Of a DNA stretch of 51,846 nt, positions 27,378 through 35,616 are shown piece after piece. This DNA comes from an uncultured Lachnospiraceae bacterium (GTDB lineage: Bacteria; Bacillota; Clostridia; Lachnospirales; Lachnospiraceae): NCBI GenBank assembly GCA_900316805.1, contig ONEJ01000100.1, positions 1-51,846 on the forward strand, given 5' to 3'. The notes below the pieces were generated by a model that was given only the letters and a program-made list of their open reading frames with translations, made no database searches and had not been told where the DNA came from. Every line of letters begins with the position of its first letter. The stretch's first letter is position 1. The translations under genes and the position numbers were made by a program.

Positions 27378-27502
27378 CACGAATGTTCTCCCATTATCTT
27401 ACGCCGCCTTGAATCCTTCACAGCCAGATACAAAGCACCCACCACTGCAAGTACTTTCATGACCACCCCTGTGATATTCTCTCTTTTTTCTCTCTGATTC
27501 AT
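27377..27502 (-). CDS. 41-residue ORF coupled to the carboxypeptidase
   Basis: A short frame starting with ATG at 27502: a basic start (MNQREKREN), a hydrophobic core (VVMKVLAVVGALYLAV) that could cross the membrane, and a basic tail (KDSRRRKIMGEHS). Its stop TGA shares the A with the ATG of the carboxypeptidase, and a weak AGGGA site lies six bases before its own start. The overlap suggests that it is translated, either as a small membrane partner or merely to load ribosomes onto the next gene. No family recognised. Confidence 0.5.
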   Translation of the reverse strand: MNQREKRENITGVVMKVLAVVGALYLAVKDSRRRKIMGEHS

Positions 27503-27542
27503 CTTTTCCCTGTCTTTCCGTTACGATTCAGAACCTTATTCT

Positions 27543-27887
27543 CTAAAAATTGCCGCCGTTCCAGCCCCAGTTGGAGACTGCCTCATATTTGATGTAAATA
27601 TGATCTGCTGCGATTCCCAGCACTTCGCCAAAAATCTTCGTAATCTCGGCCGTCAGTTTCTCGAAAGCGGCCGGATTCTCCTGTCCGAAGACCTTGACCT
27701 CCACAAAGGCCATAGGCTGGCTGTTGTCTCCACGGAAATACAGATGATAATTGTCCTCAAAGCCGATCATCAGCCAATTCTCACTTTTGCCCGGAATCAG
27801 ACTGATGGCCTGTCCCAGGCGGGATTTTAACTGGGTCTCCTGCTCCTGGGATATACTTACACTTACTTTTGAATTGATAAATGGCAT
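27543..27887 (-). CDS. MIF-family tautomerase-like protein
   Basis: A 114-residue homologue of macrophage migration inhibitory factor / phenylpyruvate tautomerase. Pro2 (the catalytic N-terminal proline after Met removal) is present in MPFINSKVSVSIS. The Lys and Ile of the active site region align with KSENWLMIGFEDNYHLYFRG, and the C-terminus NWGWNGGNF parallels the GWN..TF end of animal MIF. It would be a cytosolic trimer; no signal peptide. It follows thiC by 19 bases with RBS AGGAGG, so it is expressed under the TPP riboswitch. No link between this family and thiamine is known to me. Confidence 0.87.
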   Translation of the reverse strand: MPFINSKVSVSISQEQETQLKSRLGQAISLIPGKSENWLMIGFEDNYHLYFRGDNSQPMAFVEVKVFGQENPAAFEKLTAEITKIFGEVLGIAADHIYIKYEAVSNWGWNGGNF

Positions 27888-27906
27888 AGTACCTGTCCTC
27901 CTGTTT

Positions 27907-29211
27907 TTACAAAATGTCGATATGCTCTCCGTTCAGTGCCTTGTTCATGCTGCGGACAGCGCAGAATTTACCGCACATGGAGCAGGTGTCATCATGCTCC
28001 GGAGCGCGGTCTGCACGGATGGCCTTGGCAGTCTCAGGATCCATGGCACAAGCCCACTGAGCCTCCCAGTCCAGTGCCCGTCTCGCATCTGCCATCTTGT
28101 TATCCATATCCATAGCTCCCCGGACGCCCTTGGCAATATCTGCCGCATGGGCTGCAATCTTGGAAGCCATGATTCCCTGCTTGACATCCTCTACGTTGGG
28201 CAGTGCCAGATGCTCTGCCGGCGTCACATAGCAGAGGAAAGCAGCTCCGCTTGCGGCAGCGATGGCGCCACCGATGGCTGATGTGATATGGTCATAACCC
28301 GGTGCAATATCCGTAACCAGAGGTCCAAGGACGTAGAAAGGTGCTCCCTGACAAATGGTCTGCTGCATTTTCATGTTGGCAGCGATCTGATCCATCGGCA
28401 TATGTCCCGGTCCCTCTACCATAACCTGTACATCCTTCTCCCAAGCACGCTTGGTCAGCTCCCCGAGACGAACCAGCTCCTCGATCTGGCAGACATCGGA
28501 GGCATCCGCAAGGCATCCCGGACGGCAGGCATCCCCAAGAGAGATCGTCACATCATACTCCCGGCAGATATCCAGAATCTCATCATAGTACTCGTAGAAA
28601 GGGTTCTCCTCTCCGGTCATGGTCATCCAGGCGAAAACCAGTGAGCCGCCACGGGAAACTATGTTCATTTTTCTCTTATGCTTTTTGATCTGCTCAATAG
28701 TCTTTCTGGTAATTCCACAGTGCAGGGTAACAAAATCCACACCATCCTGGGCGTGAAGTCTTACCACATCAATAAAATCCTTCGCTGTCAGTGTATCCAG
28801 ATCTCTCTGATAATGAATAACCGAATCGTACACCGGAACCGTACCTATCATGGCCGGACACTCGGAGGTCAGCTTTCTGCGGAATTCTGTGGTGTCTCCG
28901 TGGGAGGACAGATCCATGATGGCATCTGCGCCCATATTCACAGCTTCCATTACCTTCTGCATCTCCACATTATAGTCCTTGCAGTCTCTGGAAACCCCAA
29001 GGTTCACATTGATCTTCGTGCGAAGCATAGACCCCACACCATTTGGATCCAGACATTTGTGGTTCTTGTTGGCACAGATGGCAACCTTACCGGATGCCAC
29101 CAGGGGCATCAGTTCTTCCACCGTCATCTGTTCCTTTGCGGCAACCTTCTTCAGTTCCTCTGTTACGATTCCCTTTTTTGCTGCCTCCATCTGTGTTGCG
29201 TATTCTCTCAT
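27907..29211 (-). CDS. thiC: Phosphomethylpyrimidine synthase ThiC
   Basis: A 434-residue radical-SAM enzyme that rearranges aminoimidazole ribotide into HMP phosphate for thiamine. Recognisable blocks: [53 protein letters not shown], the [23 protein letters not shown] region and the C-terminal cluster motif [13 protein letters not shown]. The cysteine spacing is CX2CX3C, one residue tighter than the CX2CX4C of the E. coli and Bacillus enzymes. It is the short form without the N-terminal extension. RBS AAGGGAG. The 5' leader holds a TPP riboswitch and terminator. No other thiamine genes are in this window. Confidence 0.96.
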   Translation of the reverse strand: MREYATQMEAAKKGIVTEELKKVAAKEQMTVEELMPLVASGKVAICANKNHKCLDPNGVGSMLRTKINVNLGVSRDCKDYNVEMQKVMEAVNMGADAIMDLSSHGDTTEFRRKLTSECPAMIGTVPVYDSVIHYQRDLDTLTAKDFIDVVRLHAQDGVDFVTLHCGITRKTIEQIKKHKRKMNIVSRGGSLVFAWMTMTGEENPFYEYYDEILDICREYDVTISLGDACRPGCLADASDVCQIEELVRLGELTKRAWEKDVQVMVEGPGHMPMDQIAANMKMQQTICQGAPFYVLGPLVTDIAPGYDHITSAIGGAIAAASGAAFLCYVTPAEHLALPNVEDVKQGIMASKIAAHAADIAKGVRGAMDMDNKMADARRALDWEAQWACAMDPETAKAIRADRAPEHDDTCSMCGKFCAVRSMNKALNGEHIDIL

Positions 29212-29250
29212 TTTATTCTCCCTTCGTACCTCGCTTTTACCCCTGCTTCC

Positions 29251-29294
29251 AAAACAAAAACCGCATAGGTACTATAATGCATCGTACTATGCGG
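29251..29294 (-). terminator. Riboswitch-controlled intrinsic terminator of thiC
   Basis: Minus-strand stem CCGCATAG...CTATGCGG with further pairing towards the loop, followed by TTTTTGTTTT. It lies between the TPP aptamer and the thiC start, as expected for transcriptional control. Confidence 0.85.
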
Positions 29295-29310
29295 TCAAAG
29301 TTCCGGTCAT

Positions 29311-29400
29311 ATTTTCCTACGTTGGCATTATCCAAATCAGGTTACAGGTCAAAGCACTACAGCTTACTCTCAGCCTGCTTGCGCAAGCTCCCTTATGTAT
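29311..29400 (-). promoter_or_regulatory. TPP (THI-box) riboswitch aptamer
   Basis: The minus strand carries the conserved elements in order: GGGAGC at the 5' end, GGCTGAGAGTAAGC, GACCTGTAACCTGATTTGG, then ATAATGCCAACGTAGGAAA. Together with the downstream terminator it should switch off thiC (and the genes behind it) when thiamine pyrophosphate is plentiful. Confidence 0.95.
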
Positions 29401-29443
29401 CTAAATCACCGGGATATGACAGTTTCCCAGTCAGCTACTTCCT

Positions 29444-29471
29444 ATTATACAAACTCTCTGATTGGTGTCAA
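29444..29471 (-). promoter_or_regulatory. Predicted sigma-A promoter of thiC
   Basis: Minus-strand TTGACA (29471-29466), 16 bases, TATAAT (29449-29444). Transcription would begin near 29437, just ahead of the riboswitch. The rest of 29472-29651 shows no gene. Confidence 0.75.
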
Positions 29472-29651
29472 GGGAGAAATCCGCGATTTCCGGCTTATTT
29501 AACAGTGTGTTCTAAAACTTACTTCTCACACAGCTTCTTCCACAATCACGGATGTCTCTCCCGCCAGTTCCTGCTTTTTTCATTGATTCTGTATGGAATA
29601 TGTTTCCGCATGAATCATGTAGTTTCTCTTATTTCTATCCTTAACAGTGAT

Positions 29652-30101
29652 TCAGTGTTTCTCATTTCCATGATGGGGTGTTAAGAGCTCCGCCTCTCTC
29701 CGGGTACGGTGAACCGTCCCTCTGGGATGATGGGGCGGCGCGTAGGTAGAAATGATCCGCAGCGGTCCTCTGCCAATGTTCACGATATTGTGCCAGATTC
29801 CCGCCGGAACGAAGATCACATCGTTCATCATCACTCTCTGACGAAAATCCAGATTGTCCTTCCCGGCTCCCATCATCACAAGCCCTATTCCCTGTTCCAC
29901 ACGAAGCATCTGGTCGGTATCTTCATGAAGCTCAAGTCCGATCTCTCCCTGTACCGGAATGCTCATCAGCGTCGTCTGAAGATACTCTCCTGTCCAGACT
30001 GCTGCCCGGAAATAGGGATTCTGACGGACCATACGGTTAAGGTTGGCCACATAGGGATTCGGGCCGTAATCCGCCATCCCCATACGATAATCAGAATTCA
30101 T
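29652..30101 (-). CDS. Cupin-domain protein
   Basis: A 149-residue small cupin. Motif 1 is IGLELHEDTDQMLRVEQGIGLVMMG and motif 2 is NDVIFVPAGIWHNIVNIG, with metal-ligand His and Glu in motif 1 and His in motif 2. The C-terminus (YAPPHHPRGTVHRTRREAE) is typical of a clostridial and Bacillus single-domain cupin group of unknown substrate. The ATG at 30101 is preferred over the TTG at 30113; the ribosome site is weak in either case. It lies 41 bases behind bioY and probably shares its promoter. Confidence 0.82.
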   Translation of the reverse strand: MNSDYRMGMADYGPNPYVANLNRMVRQNPYFRAAVWTGEYLQTTLMSIPVQGEIGLELHEDTDQMLRVEQGIGLVMMGAGKDNLDFRQRVMMNDVIFVPAGIWHNIVNIGRGPLRIISTYAPPHHPRGTVHRTRREAELLTPHHGNEKH

Positions 30102-30142
30102 GCATACATCCAATTACACTTTTCTATCAGAATATGCGTTTC

Positions 30143-30709
30143 CTATGCGGTTTGTGCCTCCGTAAGTACATTTGCACGAAGGAGTGCCTTATAGATCTGC
30201 GGTGCCACCAGAGCAACTAACACCATCTTAAGCAAATCTCCCACAATAAAAGGTGTCACACCTGCTGCCAGCGCCTGGGCAAAGGTGTAGTGTGCCTGAA
30301 AAGCAAGCCATGCTGTTCCAAATCCATAGCAGACCACTGTTCCAAGAATCATTCCCACCATGCTTAACACGAATTTTCTGCCGGATTTCTCAATAAAAAT
30401 TCCTGCGATCAGTGCCATGGCGATAAATCCGATCAGGTAACCGCCTGTGGGTCCAAAGAGTTTCTGGGGACCCGCCGAAAATGCGGAGAACACCGGCACC
30501 CCCACCAGCCCCAGCAGCAAATATACCAGATAGCTGATGGTTCCCTTTTTCACTCCGAGAATATAAAGACCCAGATAGATGGCCAGATTGGTAAAGGAAA
30601 TCGGCACCACACCAATCTGAATGGACAACGGCCCCAAAATACAGGTAATCGCTGTCATCACACCAATAATTGCAATGTTTTTCACAGATAATGTCTTGTT
30701 TTCTTTCAT
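30143..30709 (-). CDS. bioY: Biotin transporter BioY
   Basis: A 188-residue, six-helix membrane protein, the substrate-binding S component for biotin uptake. Family signatures: IGVVPISFTNLAIYLGLYILG, YLLLGLVGVPVFSAFSAGPQKLFGPTGGYLIGF and the C-terminal AAGVTPFIVGDLLKMVLVALVAP. It can work alone or with the shared ECF energising module, which is not encoded here. A promoter with an overlapping BirA-type operator lies upstream (30770-30824), so biotin should repress it. Confidence 0.95.
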   Translation of the reverse strand: MKENKTLSVKNIAIIGVMTAITCILGPLSIQIGVVPISFTNLAIYLGLYILGVKKGTISYLVYLLLGLVGVPVFSAFSAGPQKLFGPTGGYLIGFIAMALIAGIFIEKSGRKFVLSMVGMILGTVVCYGFGTAWLAFQAHYTFAQALAAGVTPFIVGDLLKMVLVALVAPQIYKALLRANVLTEAQTA

Positions 30710-30769
30710 AATCTTTTAACCTCTCTTTTTTTCTAAAAAGGACAGGGCATCTTCCCCTGTGCGGTTCCC

Positions 30770-30824
30770 ATTATACGAGGAACGCCGTCAATTGTCAACC
30801 TATTTTATTCTTTAAGTTAACAAT
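30770..30824 (-). promoter_or_regulatory. bioY promoter with overlapping BirA operator
   Basis: Minus-strand TTGACA (30798-30793), 17 bases, TATAAT (30775-30770). Overlapping the -35 is a BirA-type dyad: ATTGTTAAC (30824-30816) and GGTTGACAAT (30800-30791), separated by about 15 bases, which closely fits the TTGTTAAC-N14-16-GTTAACAA consensus of the biotin repressor. Confidence 0.85.
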
Positions 30825-30839
30825 GTACTACCATCATGT

Positions 30840-31140
30840 GTTACTGATTGTTCATGAGTCGTCCTGGTACAGCGAAAATTAAATAATTGATATATTGAAC
30901 GAGGATACCGTTTCGAGAGTGCATATCAAAAAGCGAAGGCGCAGCGGTGGCTACGGCTAGAAAATCCAACGAAGCAGATGGCTGGAAACTTATTATTCGG
31001 TGTATCAGGTGTAGGGGAACGATATAACGTTACAGTTCACAGGTATGTGAACAGTAGCAATATAACCTATGTACGTACATAGAATCTTTACACATTGATA
31101 GACTTTCCCGCGATCATTTGATAAAATGTACAGGTAATAC
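30840..31140. other. Intergenic region with two dyads
   Basis: About 300 bases without a gene I can support. It contains GTTCAC-aggtat-GTGAAC (31035-31052) and the perfect 16-bp palindrome CTATGTACGTACATAG (31067-31082). A minus-strand frame without stops for some 55 codons crosses the middle but has no start or ribosome site. The nfo promoter is probably near 31101-31129 (TAGACT, 17 bases, TAAAAT). Confidence 0.4.
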
Positions 31141-31170
31141 AGAAATGACTACAAAGGAGGTTTTCCTGCC

Positions 31171-32040
31171 ATGACGGATATCAAGCTGGGCTCCCATGTG
31201 GGGATGTCCGGAAAAGATATGTTTTTGAATTCTGTGAATGAGGCTCTTTCTTACGGAGCCAACACTTTTATGGTGTACACCGGCGCACCCCAGAACACCA
31301 GAAGGAAAGATGTTTCCGCGCTGAATATTCCGGCAGCTTTGGCAGCTATGCAAGCCGGGGGAATCGGAGAGTTTGTGGTACATGCGCCCTATATCATCAA
31401 CCTTGCCAACACGATAAAACCGGAAACCTTTGAGCTGGCAGTCAGCTTTCTGAAGACGGAAATTGAGCGAACCATCGCCATGGGAAGCCATGTGCTGGTG
31501 CTGCATCCCGGCTCCCATGTGAATGCCGGGGTGGAGGCCGGAACCGCTCAGATCATCAAAGGGCTCAACGAAGTACTGACCGCAGATACGGACTGCTTCA
31601 TCGCCTTGGAAACCATGGCGGGAAAGGGCTCAGAAATCGGCCGCAGCTTTGAGGAGCTGGCAGCCATCTACGACGGTGTCGTGCATAATGAAAAGCTTCG
31701 GGTCTGCTTTGACACCTGCCATACCCACGATGCCGGATATGATATTGTAAATGATTTTGACGGAGTAATTGAAGAATTCCACCGGATCCTGGGAAAAGAC
31801 CAGATCGCCGTGTTTCACATCAATGATTCCAAAAATGTCCGGGGCGCCCAAAAGGACCGCCACGAGAATCTGGGGAAGGGAGAGATTGGTTTCGACGCGC
31901 TGAAATCCATCGTGTGGCATCCGGATTTCCTTCAGGTGCCAAAGATTCTGGAAACACCATGGATCAAAAATCCGGAAAATCCCAAGGACACCAGAGCCCC
32001 TTACAAAGAAGAGATCGCACAGTTAAGGGCTGGCCATTAG
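31171..32040 (+). CDS. nfo: Endonuclease IV (AP endonuclease)
   Basis: A 289-residue zinc-dependent AP endonuclease that cuts DNA 5' of abasic sites. The TIM-barrel metal-ligand segments are all visible: [80 protein letters not shown] and ILETPW. AGGAGG lies ten bases upstream of the ATG. Its stop codon sits in the loop of the terminator at 32025-32050. Confidence 0.95.
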   Translation: MTDIKLGSHVGMSGKDMFLNSVNEALSYGANTFMVYTGAPQNTRRKDVSALNIPAALAAMQAGGIGEFVVHAPYIINLANTIKPETFELAVSFLKTEIERTIAMGSHVLVLHPGSHVNAGVEAGTAQIIKGLNEVLTADTDCFIALETMAGKGSEIGRSFEELAAIYDGVVHNEKLRVCFDTCHTHDAGYDIVNDFDGVIEEFHRILGKDQIAVFHINDSKNVRGAQKDRHENLGKGEIGFDALKSIVWHPDFLQVPKILETPWIKNPENPKDTRAPYKEEIAQLRAGH

Positions 32041-32050
32041 GCCAGCCCTT
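32025..32050. terminator. Terminator spanning the nfo stop codon
   Basis: AAGGGCTGGCC / GGCCAGCCCTT with the nfo TAG in the tetraloop region. The stem ends five bases from the 3' end of the convergent S1-domain gene, so it can serve both. Confidence 0.75.
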
Positions 32051-32054
32051 TAAT

Positions 32055-32963
32055 CTATAACTTCAGTCCGGAAAGCAGATCTCCAAGACTCGTACCGGCG
32101 GTCTCATTGGAACTGTACTCCACTGCTTCTGCCTGTTCTTCATCCTCTGCCTTTTCCATAATGTCCTCTAAGGCTTTCATGCTGAGGCTGACCTTGCCGT
32201 CATTGGTGTTTAAAATCTTTGCCTTAACCTTCTGGCCTTCCTTCAGCACTTCATGCACCGATGAAATCCGCTTCTGGCTGATCTGGGAAATGTGCACCAG
32301 ACCACTGATGCCATTTCCAATGTTGACAAAAGCACCGTAGGGCATGATGGATTCCACGGTTCCCTCTACCACGGAGCCCGGTACCAGCATGGCAACCCGG
32401 TGATTGTGTTCTTCCTCACGCTCCTGTCTGGCAACAGCCTTGCCGGATAACACCAGTTTTTCTTTCTCCGGATCCACCGTGATCACTTTCACGCGGATAT
32501 CCTTGCCAATCCAGGCACTGGTATCCTCCACATAATCTGCGGAAATCTGGGATGCGGGAACAAAGGCGCGGATGCCCTCCAGATAGCCGATGACACCGGC
32601 GGGTACACTCTCCTTGATGCGGACCGTCACGATGGTCTCCTGCTGCTTCATCTCCTCCAACTTCTCCCATGCCAGCACATCGTTGGCCTCTTTCTTAGAC
32701 AATTCAATATTGCCGCTTCCGTCATCGGTGCTCACCACCGTAGCCTCGATCACATCTCCCGGTTGCAGCTGCTCCTTCGCATTGTAATCCGGGTCATTAC
32801 TGAGATTCTCTATTTTGATGATTCCCGGTGCGAAATAACCAAGATCCAGTGTTACCTCATCATCGGACACCGCAACCACTGTCCCGCTGATGATGTCTCC
32901 TACGTTAATTGTGCGGAAGGACCGCTCCAGTTCCTTCTCAAAATCTTTCATTGATTCTGCCAT
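32055..32963 (-). CDS. S1-domain RNA-binding protein (ribosomal S1 homologue)
   Basis: About 302 residues with three S1 domains: about 14-85 (VGDIISGTVVAVSDDEVTLDLGYFAPG), 95-170 (a divergent one with VPAGVIGYLEGIRAFVPASQI), and 190-260 (PGSVVEGTVESIMPYGAFVNIGNGISGLVHISQIS). This is the short Firmicute RpsA-like type, with roles in mRNA binding or translation rather than a core ribosomal protein. The ATG at 32963 has GGAGG eight bases upstream and is preferred over 32978. Confidence 0.9.
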   Translation of the reverse strand: MAESMKDFEKELERSFRTINVGDIISGTVVAVSDDEVTLDLGYFAPGIIKIENLSNDPDYNAKEQLQPGDVIEATVVSTDDGSGNIELSKKEANDVLAWEKLEEMKQQETIVTVRIKESVPAGVIGYLEGIRAFVPASQISADYVEDTSAWIGKDIRVKVITVDPEKEKLVLSGKAVARQEREEEHNHRVAMLVPGSVVEGTVESIMPYGAFVNIGNGISGLVHISQISQKRISSVHEVLKEGQKVKAKILNTNDGKVSLSMKALEDIMEKAEDEEQAEAVEYSSNETAGTSLGDLLSGLKL

Positions 32964-33115
32964 TGTTATTTCCTCCATTATATTTTTCCAAAGTACCGGT
33001 TTCTAAATTTATTCGCTGTACCGGTATAACAGACGATAAATACCTTATGGTTTCGGTAAGGCTGCTTCTACAACTGTGCTATCGGAATCGCAAACCGGTC
33101 ATATGTATCAACAAT

Positions 33116-33616
33116 TTAATTTTCACTGTACAGGCCAAGCGCCGCCGGGATGGGGCGCTTCTTCGCGGTATAGCTGCCCGCTTGTATTTTCATCACGCTG
33201 ACGATGGACACCATCCGGTCATCAAAGGTAAAATCCTTTCCGGTCTGGGTCTTCATCAGGATCGTAAGGGCCTTTTTCTTTTCCTCCACATCCTCCACCA
33301 ATTCCACAGTTCCCCGGCCAAAGAGGGAGGAATAGGATGTCCCGTACTGACAGGCCACCTGCCCCGCAAAGGGTGTCACATCACATTCCATCACGAAACA
33401 TGCCACAGGATTTTTCTGTATCACATCCAGCTTATAACCTTGTGCAGCGGAATGCAGATAGATGGTCAGCTGCTCATCCTCCATCACATAGCCGTAATTC
33501 ATGGGAACGATGTAGGGCTGCCCCTCATCCACCAGCCCCAGATGGAGCACCTTACAAGTATCAAGAATGCGGATGATCTCCTGTGGATCCGTTACTTCCA
33601 GTTCTCTTCTTGTCAC
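33116..33616 (-). CDS. PNPOx-fold flavoprotein, Nim-like
   Basis: A 166-residue split-barrel flavin protein of the pyridoxamine 5'-phosphate oxidase-like group that includes NimA nitroimidazole reductases. Typical blocks are LHLGLVDEGQPYIVPMNYGY, IYLHSAAQGYKLD, NPVACFVMECD, SLFGRGTVELVED and the C-terminal MKIQAGSYTAKKRPI. A small-molecule reductase role is likely; nitroimidazole reduction cannot be claimed from sequence. No clear operon partner. Confidence 0.85.
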   Translation of the reverse strand: MTRRELEVTDPQEIIRILDTCKVLHLGLVDEGQPYIVPMNYGYVMEDEQLTIYLHSAAQGYKLDVIQKNPVACFVMECDVTPFAGQVACQYGTSYSSLFGRGTVELVEDVEEKKKALTILMKTQTGKDFTFDDRMVSIVSVMKIQAGSYTAKKRPIPAALGLYSEN

Positions 33617-33730
33617 TTCACACTTCCTCTTTCATGGATATATTTTTTCTTGTATCCTCTTCTTTTTCTCTCTTTTCGAAAAAGTGTTCCAAAATGGTAT
33701 ATCATATCTTGCACTCCTACGCAACTAATT

Positions 33731-34158
33731 CTACCGAATGTCTGACTCCTCAAGGAAGTATACCATCTCATTCCAGATTTTGCCACCCCAGATAGAATCT
33801 GCAATCCCTCTGTCCCAAAATCCGAACTTTTGATACATTCCCACCTTTTCCTTCAGGCAGGTAAGAAGCATCCTCTGCCTGCCATTTTTGTGTTCTCTGG
33901 CCGCATACTGCTCTACCAACTCTCTGGCCAGCCCCTGCCCCCGATACTCCGGCAGCACGTCCAGCCCAAGAAGCATCACATTTTCCCCGTCTCCTTATCA
34001 ACTGCCACCAGAAATAAATCCGGCGCATGAAGCACCCGATCCATCATATGCTCTCTGGAACAGGCCTCGTTAGGTGGAAAACAGATCTGCTCGATTTCTG
34101 CCGCCTGATCCGCTTCGTCTATTCTAATATTTCTGAATTCGAATCTTTCTATATTCAT
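33731..34158 (-). pseudogene. GNAT acetyltransferase with internal deletion
   Basis: The N-terminal 60 residues (ending LFLVAVDKETGKM then stop) and, in another frame overlapping by four bases, the C-terminal acetyl-CoA-binding part (MMLLGLDVLPEYRGQGLARELV ... MYQKFGFWDRG) are the two ends of one GNAT protein. In intact relatives about 40-45 residues lie between VDKETGK and the NVMLLGLDV strand; here they are absent and the frame is shifted. The junction is near 33976-33990, around GGGGAAAA. Not functional. Confidence 0.8.
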
Positions 34159-34287
34159 GGTCTTCTCCGAATGGCGTGTATTATTTACCTTTTTAGGGAT
34201 AAATGAGGATAGTCCTATTATAGCAGACTATTCGAGGGTTTACTACCATCAAATTTCGCATGGGATTTACATGTGCTGTTTTATTTT

Positions 34288-34321
34288 GGGCGGTGGGGGG
34301 CGGATTTGGGCTCTATCGCCC
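34288..34321. repeat. Isolated GGGCG...CGCCC hairpin unit
   Basis: A 34-nt unit that begins GGGCGGTGGGG and ends TCGCCC, with ATTT in the middle. It matches the outline of the 33-nt units at 1067-1242, especially the second one. It lies between the GNAT wreck and the AraC/GH13 junction. The rest of 34159-34362 has no gene. Confidence 0.45.
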
Positions 34322-34362
34322 ATTTTATGTGTTGCAATGGGATTTCTCAGGCGGGTGCCACC

Positions 34363-34690
34363 TCAACCCTGCTTTCCATTTAATTCTTTGATAAAAGAAA
34401 GGGGTGTCATCCGGTACTTTTTCTTAAAGGCCCGATAAAAATAGGACAGATTATGGAATCCCACCGACAGGGAGACCTCCAGAATCTCGGTATTTCCCTG
34501 TTCAAACAGTTCGACAGCCTTCTCCAGCCGCAGGTTATTGATGTATTCCACGCAGGTCATGTTCATATGCTTTTTGAAAAAACGCATGAAATGGTAATCG
34601 CTGAAATAGCAAAGCTTCGCCAGATCCGACACGGAAATATTCTCGGCAAAATGAAGTTCAATGTAATCCAATACATTTTTAGGGAAATCA
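34363..34690 (-). pseudogene. C-terminal remnant of an AraC-family regulator
   Basis: Only the double helix-turn-helix domain survives, about 105 residues: VLDYIELHFAENISVSDLA, YFSDYHFMRFFKKHMNMTCVEYINNLRLEKAVELF, then EVSLSVGFHNLSYFYRAFKKKYRMTPLSF. Upstream of about 34690 the frame continues only as sequence antisense to a GH13 fragment. The sensor half is lost, so an unregulated DNA-binding protein is the most that could be made, and no start or RBS is visible at the junction. Confidence 0.75.
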
Positions 34691-35019
34691 ATGTGGAAAG
34701 CCAGGAGAAGGATCCTGATTCCGTGCTGAACTATTACCGTCAGCTGGTAAAGGTGCGCAAATCTCCGGAATACAAAGAAGTGTTTACCTATGGTAAATTT
34801 GTCCCGGTTTATGAAGATACGGATTCGGTCATGGCCTACTACCGGGAGGGTGACGACAAACGGATTCTGGTGGCAGCAAACTTTGGAAGAGATGCGGTAT
34901 CCCTTCCTCTGGATACCCCAATGAAAAAAGTGCTTCCGTCCAACTGCCACAGAACAGAAGCACCTCAGGAGACGCTGACCCTTGACAGCTGTGAAGTCAT
35001 TGTCTTGGAATGCGTGTAG
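34681..35019 (+). pseudogene. C-terminal remnant of a GH13 oligo-1,6-glucosidase
   Basis: About 112 residues: EINVESQEKDPDSVLNYYRQLVKVRK (in two parts the classic GH13_31 segment after the catalytic barrel) and the C-terminal beta domain to ECV-stop. The catalytic barrel is missing. It is joined head-on to the AraC remnant near 34681-34690, so one deletion or inversion removed the 5' parts of both genes. It belongs to a different GH13 subfamily from the remnant at 1362-1913. Confidence 0.75.
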
Positions 35020-35123
35020 AAACAGCCGAGAAACCTGCGCTGTCAGGCGCATGATGTAACAAATATGGGGCTTTCACAAGCCCCATTTCTGCATCGTTTT
35101 TTCCAAATAGCCCAGCCTCGATT

Positions 35124-35616
35124 TCACAGCGAATCAATCAATGCCTTTATGGTAATGCCTTCTGTGGTTTTCCAATATGCCGGCCCATTTAAAGACTCTA
35201 ATCTGGTTTCAATCTGGTTTTTCTTTCGATACATATTTACCGCATCTATGCCTGCCTGGGAGGATGTATTATAATAGCCTATCTTTTCTCCCTTTGCGCT
35301 ATAATAGGGTTTCTTATTGTCATCCAAAAGAAGCATATAGCAGGCATGATCCTGCGGAACATATTCAGCCACAGCATAATGGCAGACCCCCATCATACTC
35401 CATGATGAACTCGGTGCCATCCTGAATTTTGTGGGCGTTATATAAATCTGTAAAGCTTATCATTCTCCGCTGAACGTTTGATTTTGGTATCCTGCCGTAA
35501 TGCTTTTCATCAAGAGAAAGATAGATTTCATTACACAAAGCCGTATTCACCAATGCCATAGGAGAACCATGAACCGGCTCCCTGAGATTATTGGGGTACT
35601 GGGTTTTATTCTTCAA
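35124..35616 (-). pseudogene. Unrecognised gene with a single-base frameshift in a G tract
   Basis: Two minus-strand frames abut: the first runs from 35616 to about 35400 (NKTQYPNNLREPVHGSPMAL ... DGTEFIMEYDG), the second from there to 35124 (VCHYAVAEYVPQDHACYMLLLDDNKKPYYSAKGEK ... ALIDSL). They join into one protein of about 160 residues if the run of five Gs at about 35394-35390 is read as four. No family recognised. It overlaps the 3' end of the cytidylate-kinase-like gene by 11 bases, so it is the tail of that operon. Sequencing error and real decay cannot be told apart. Confidence 0.55.

Noticed and set aside
31114-31518. 134-codon minus-strand frame over nfo
   Set aside because: Antisense to the conserved metal-site region of endonuclease IV; no start site signals.
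1362-35019. The two GH13 scraps as halves of one gene
   Set aside because: Both contain the C-terminal part, and they belong to different subfamilies (cyclomaltodextrinase-like and oligo-1,6-glucosidase-like).
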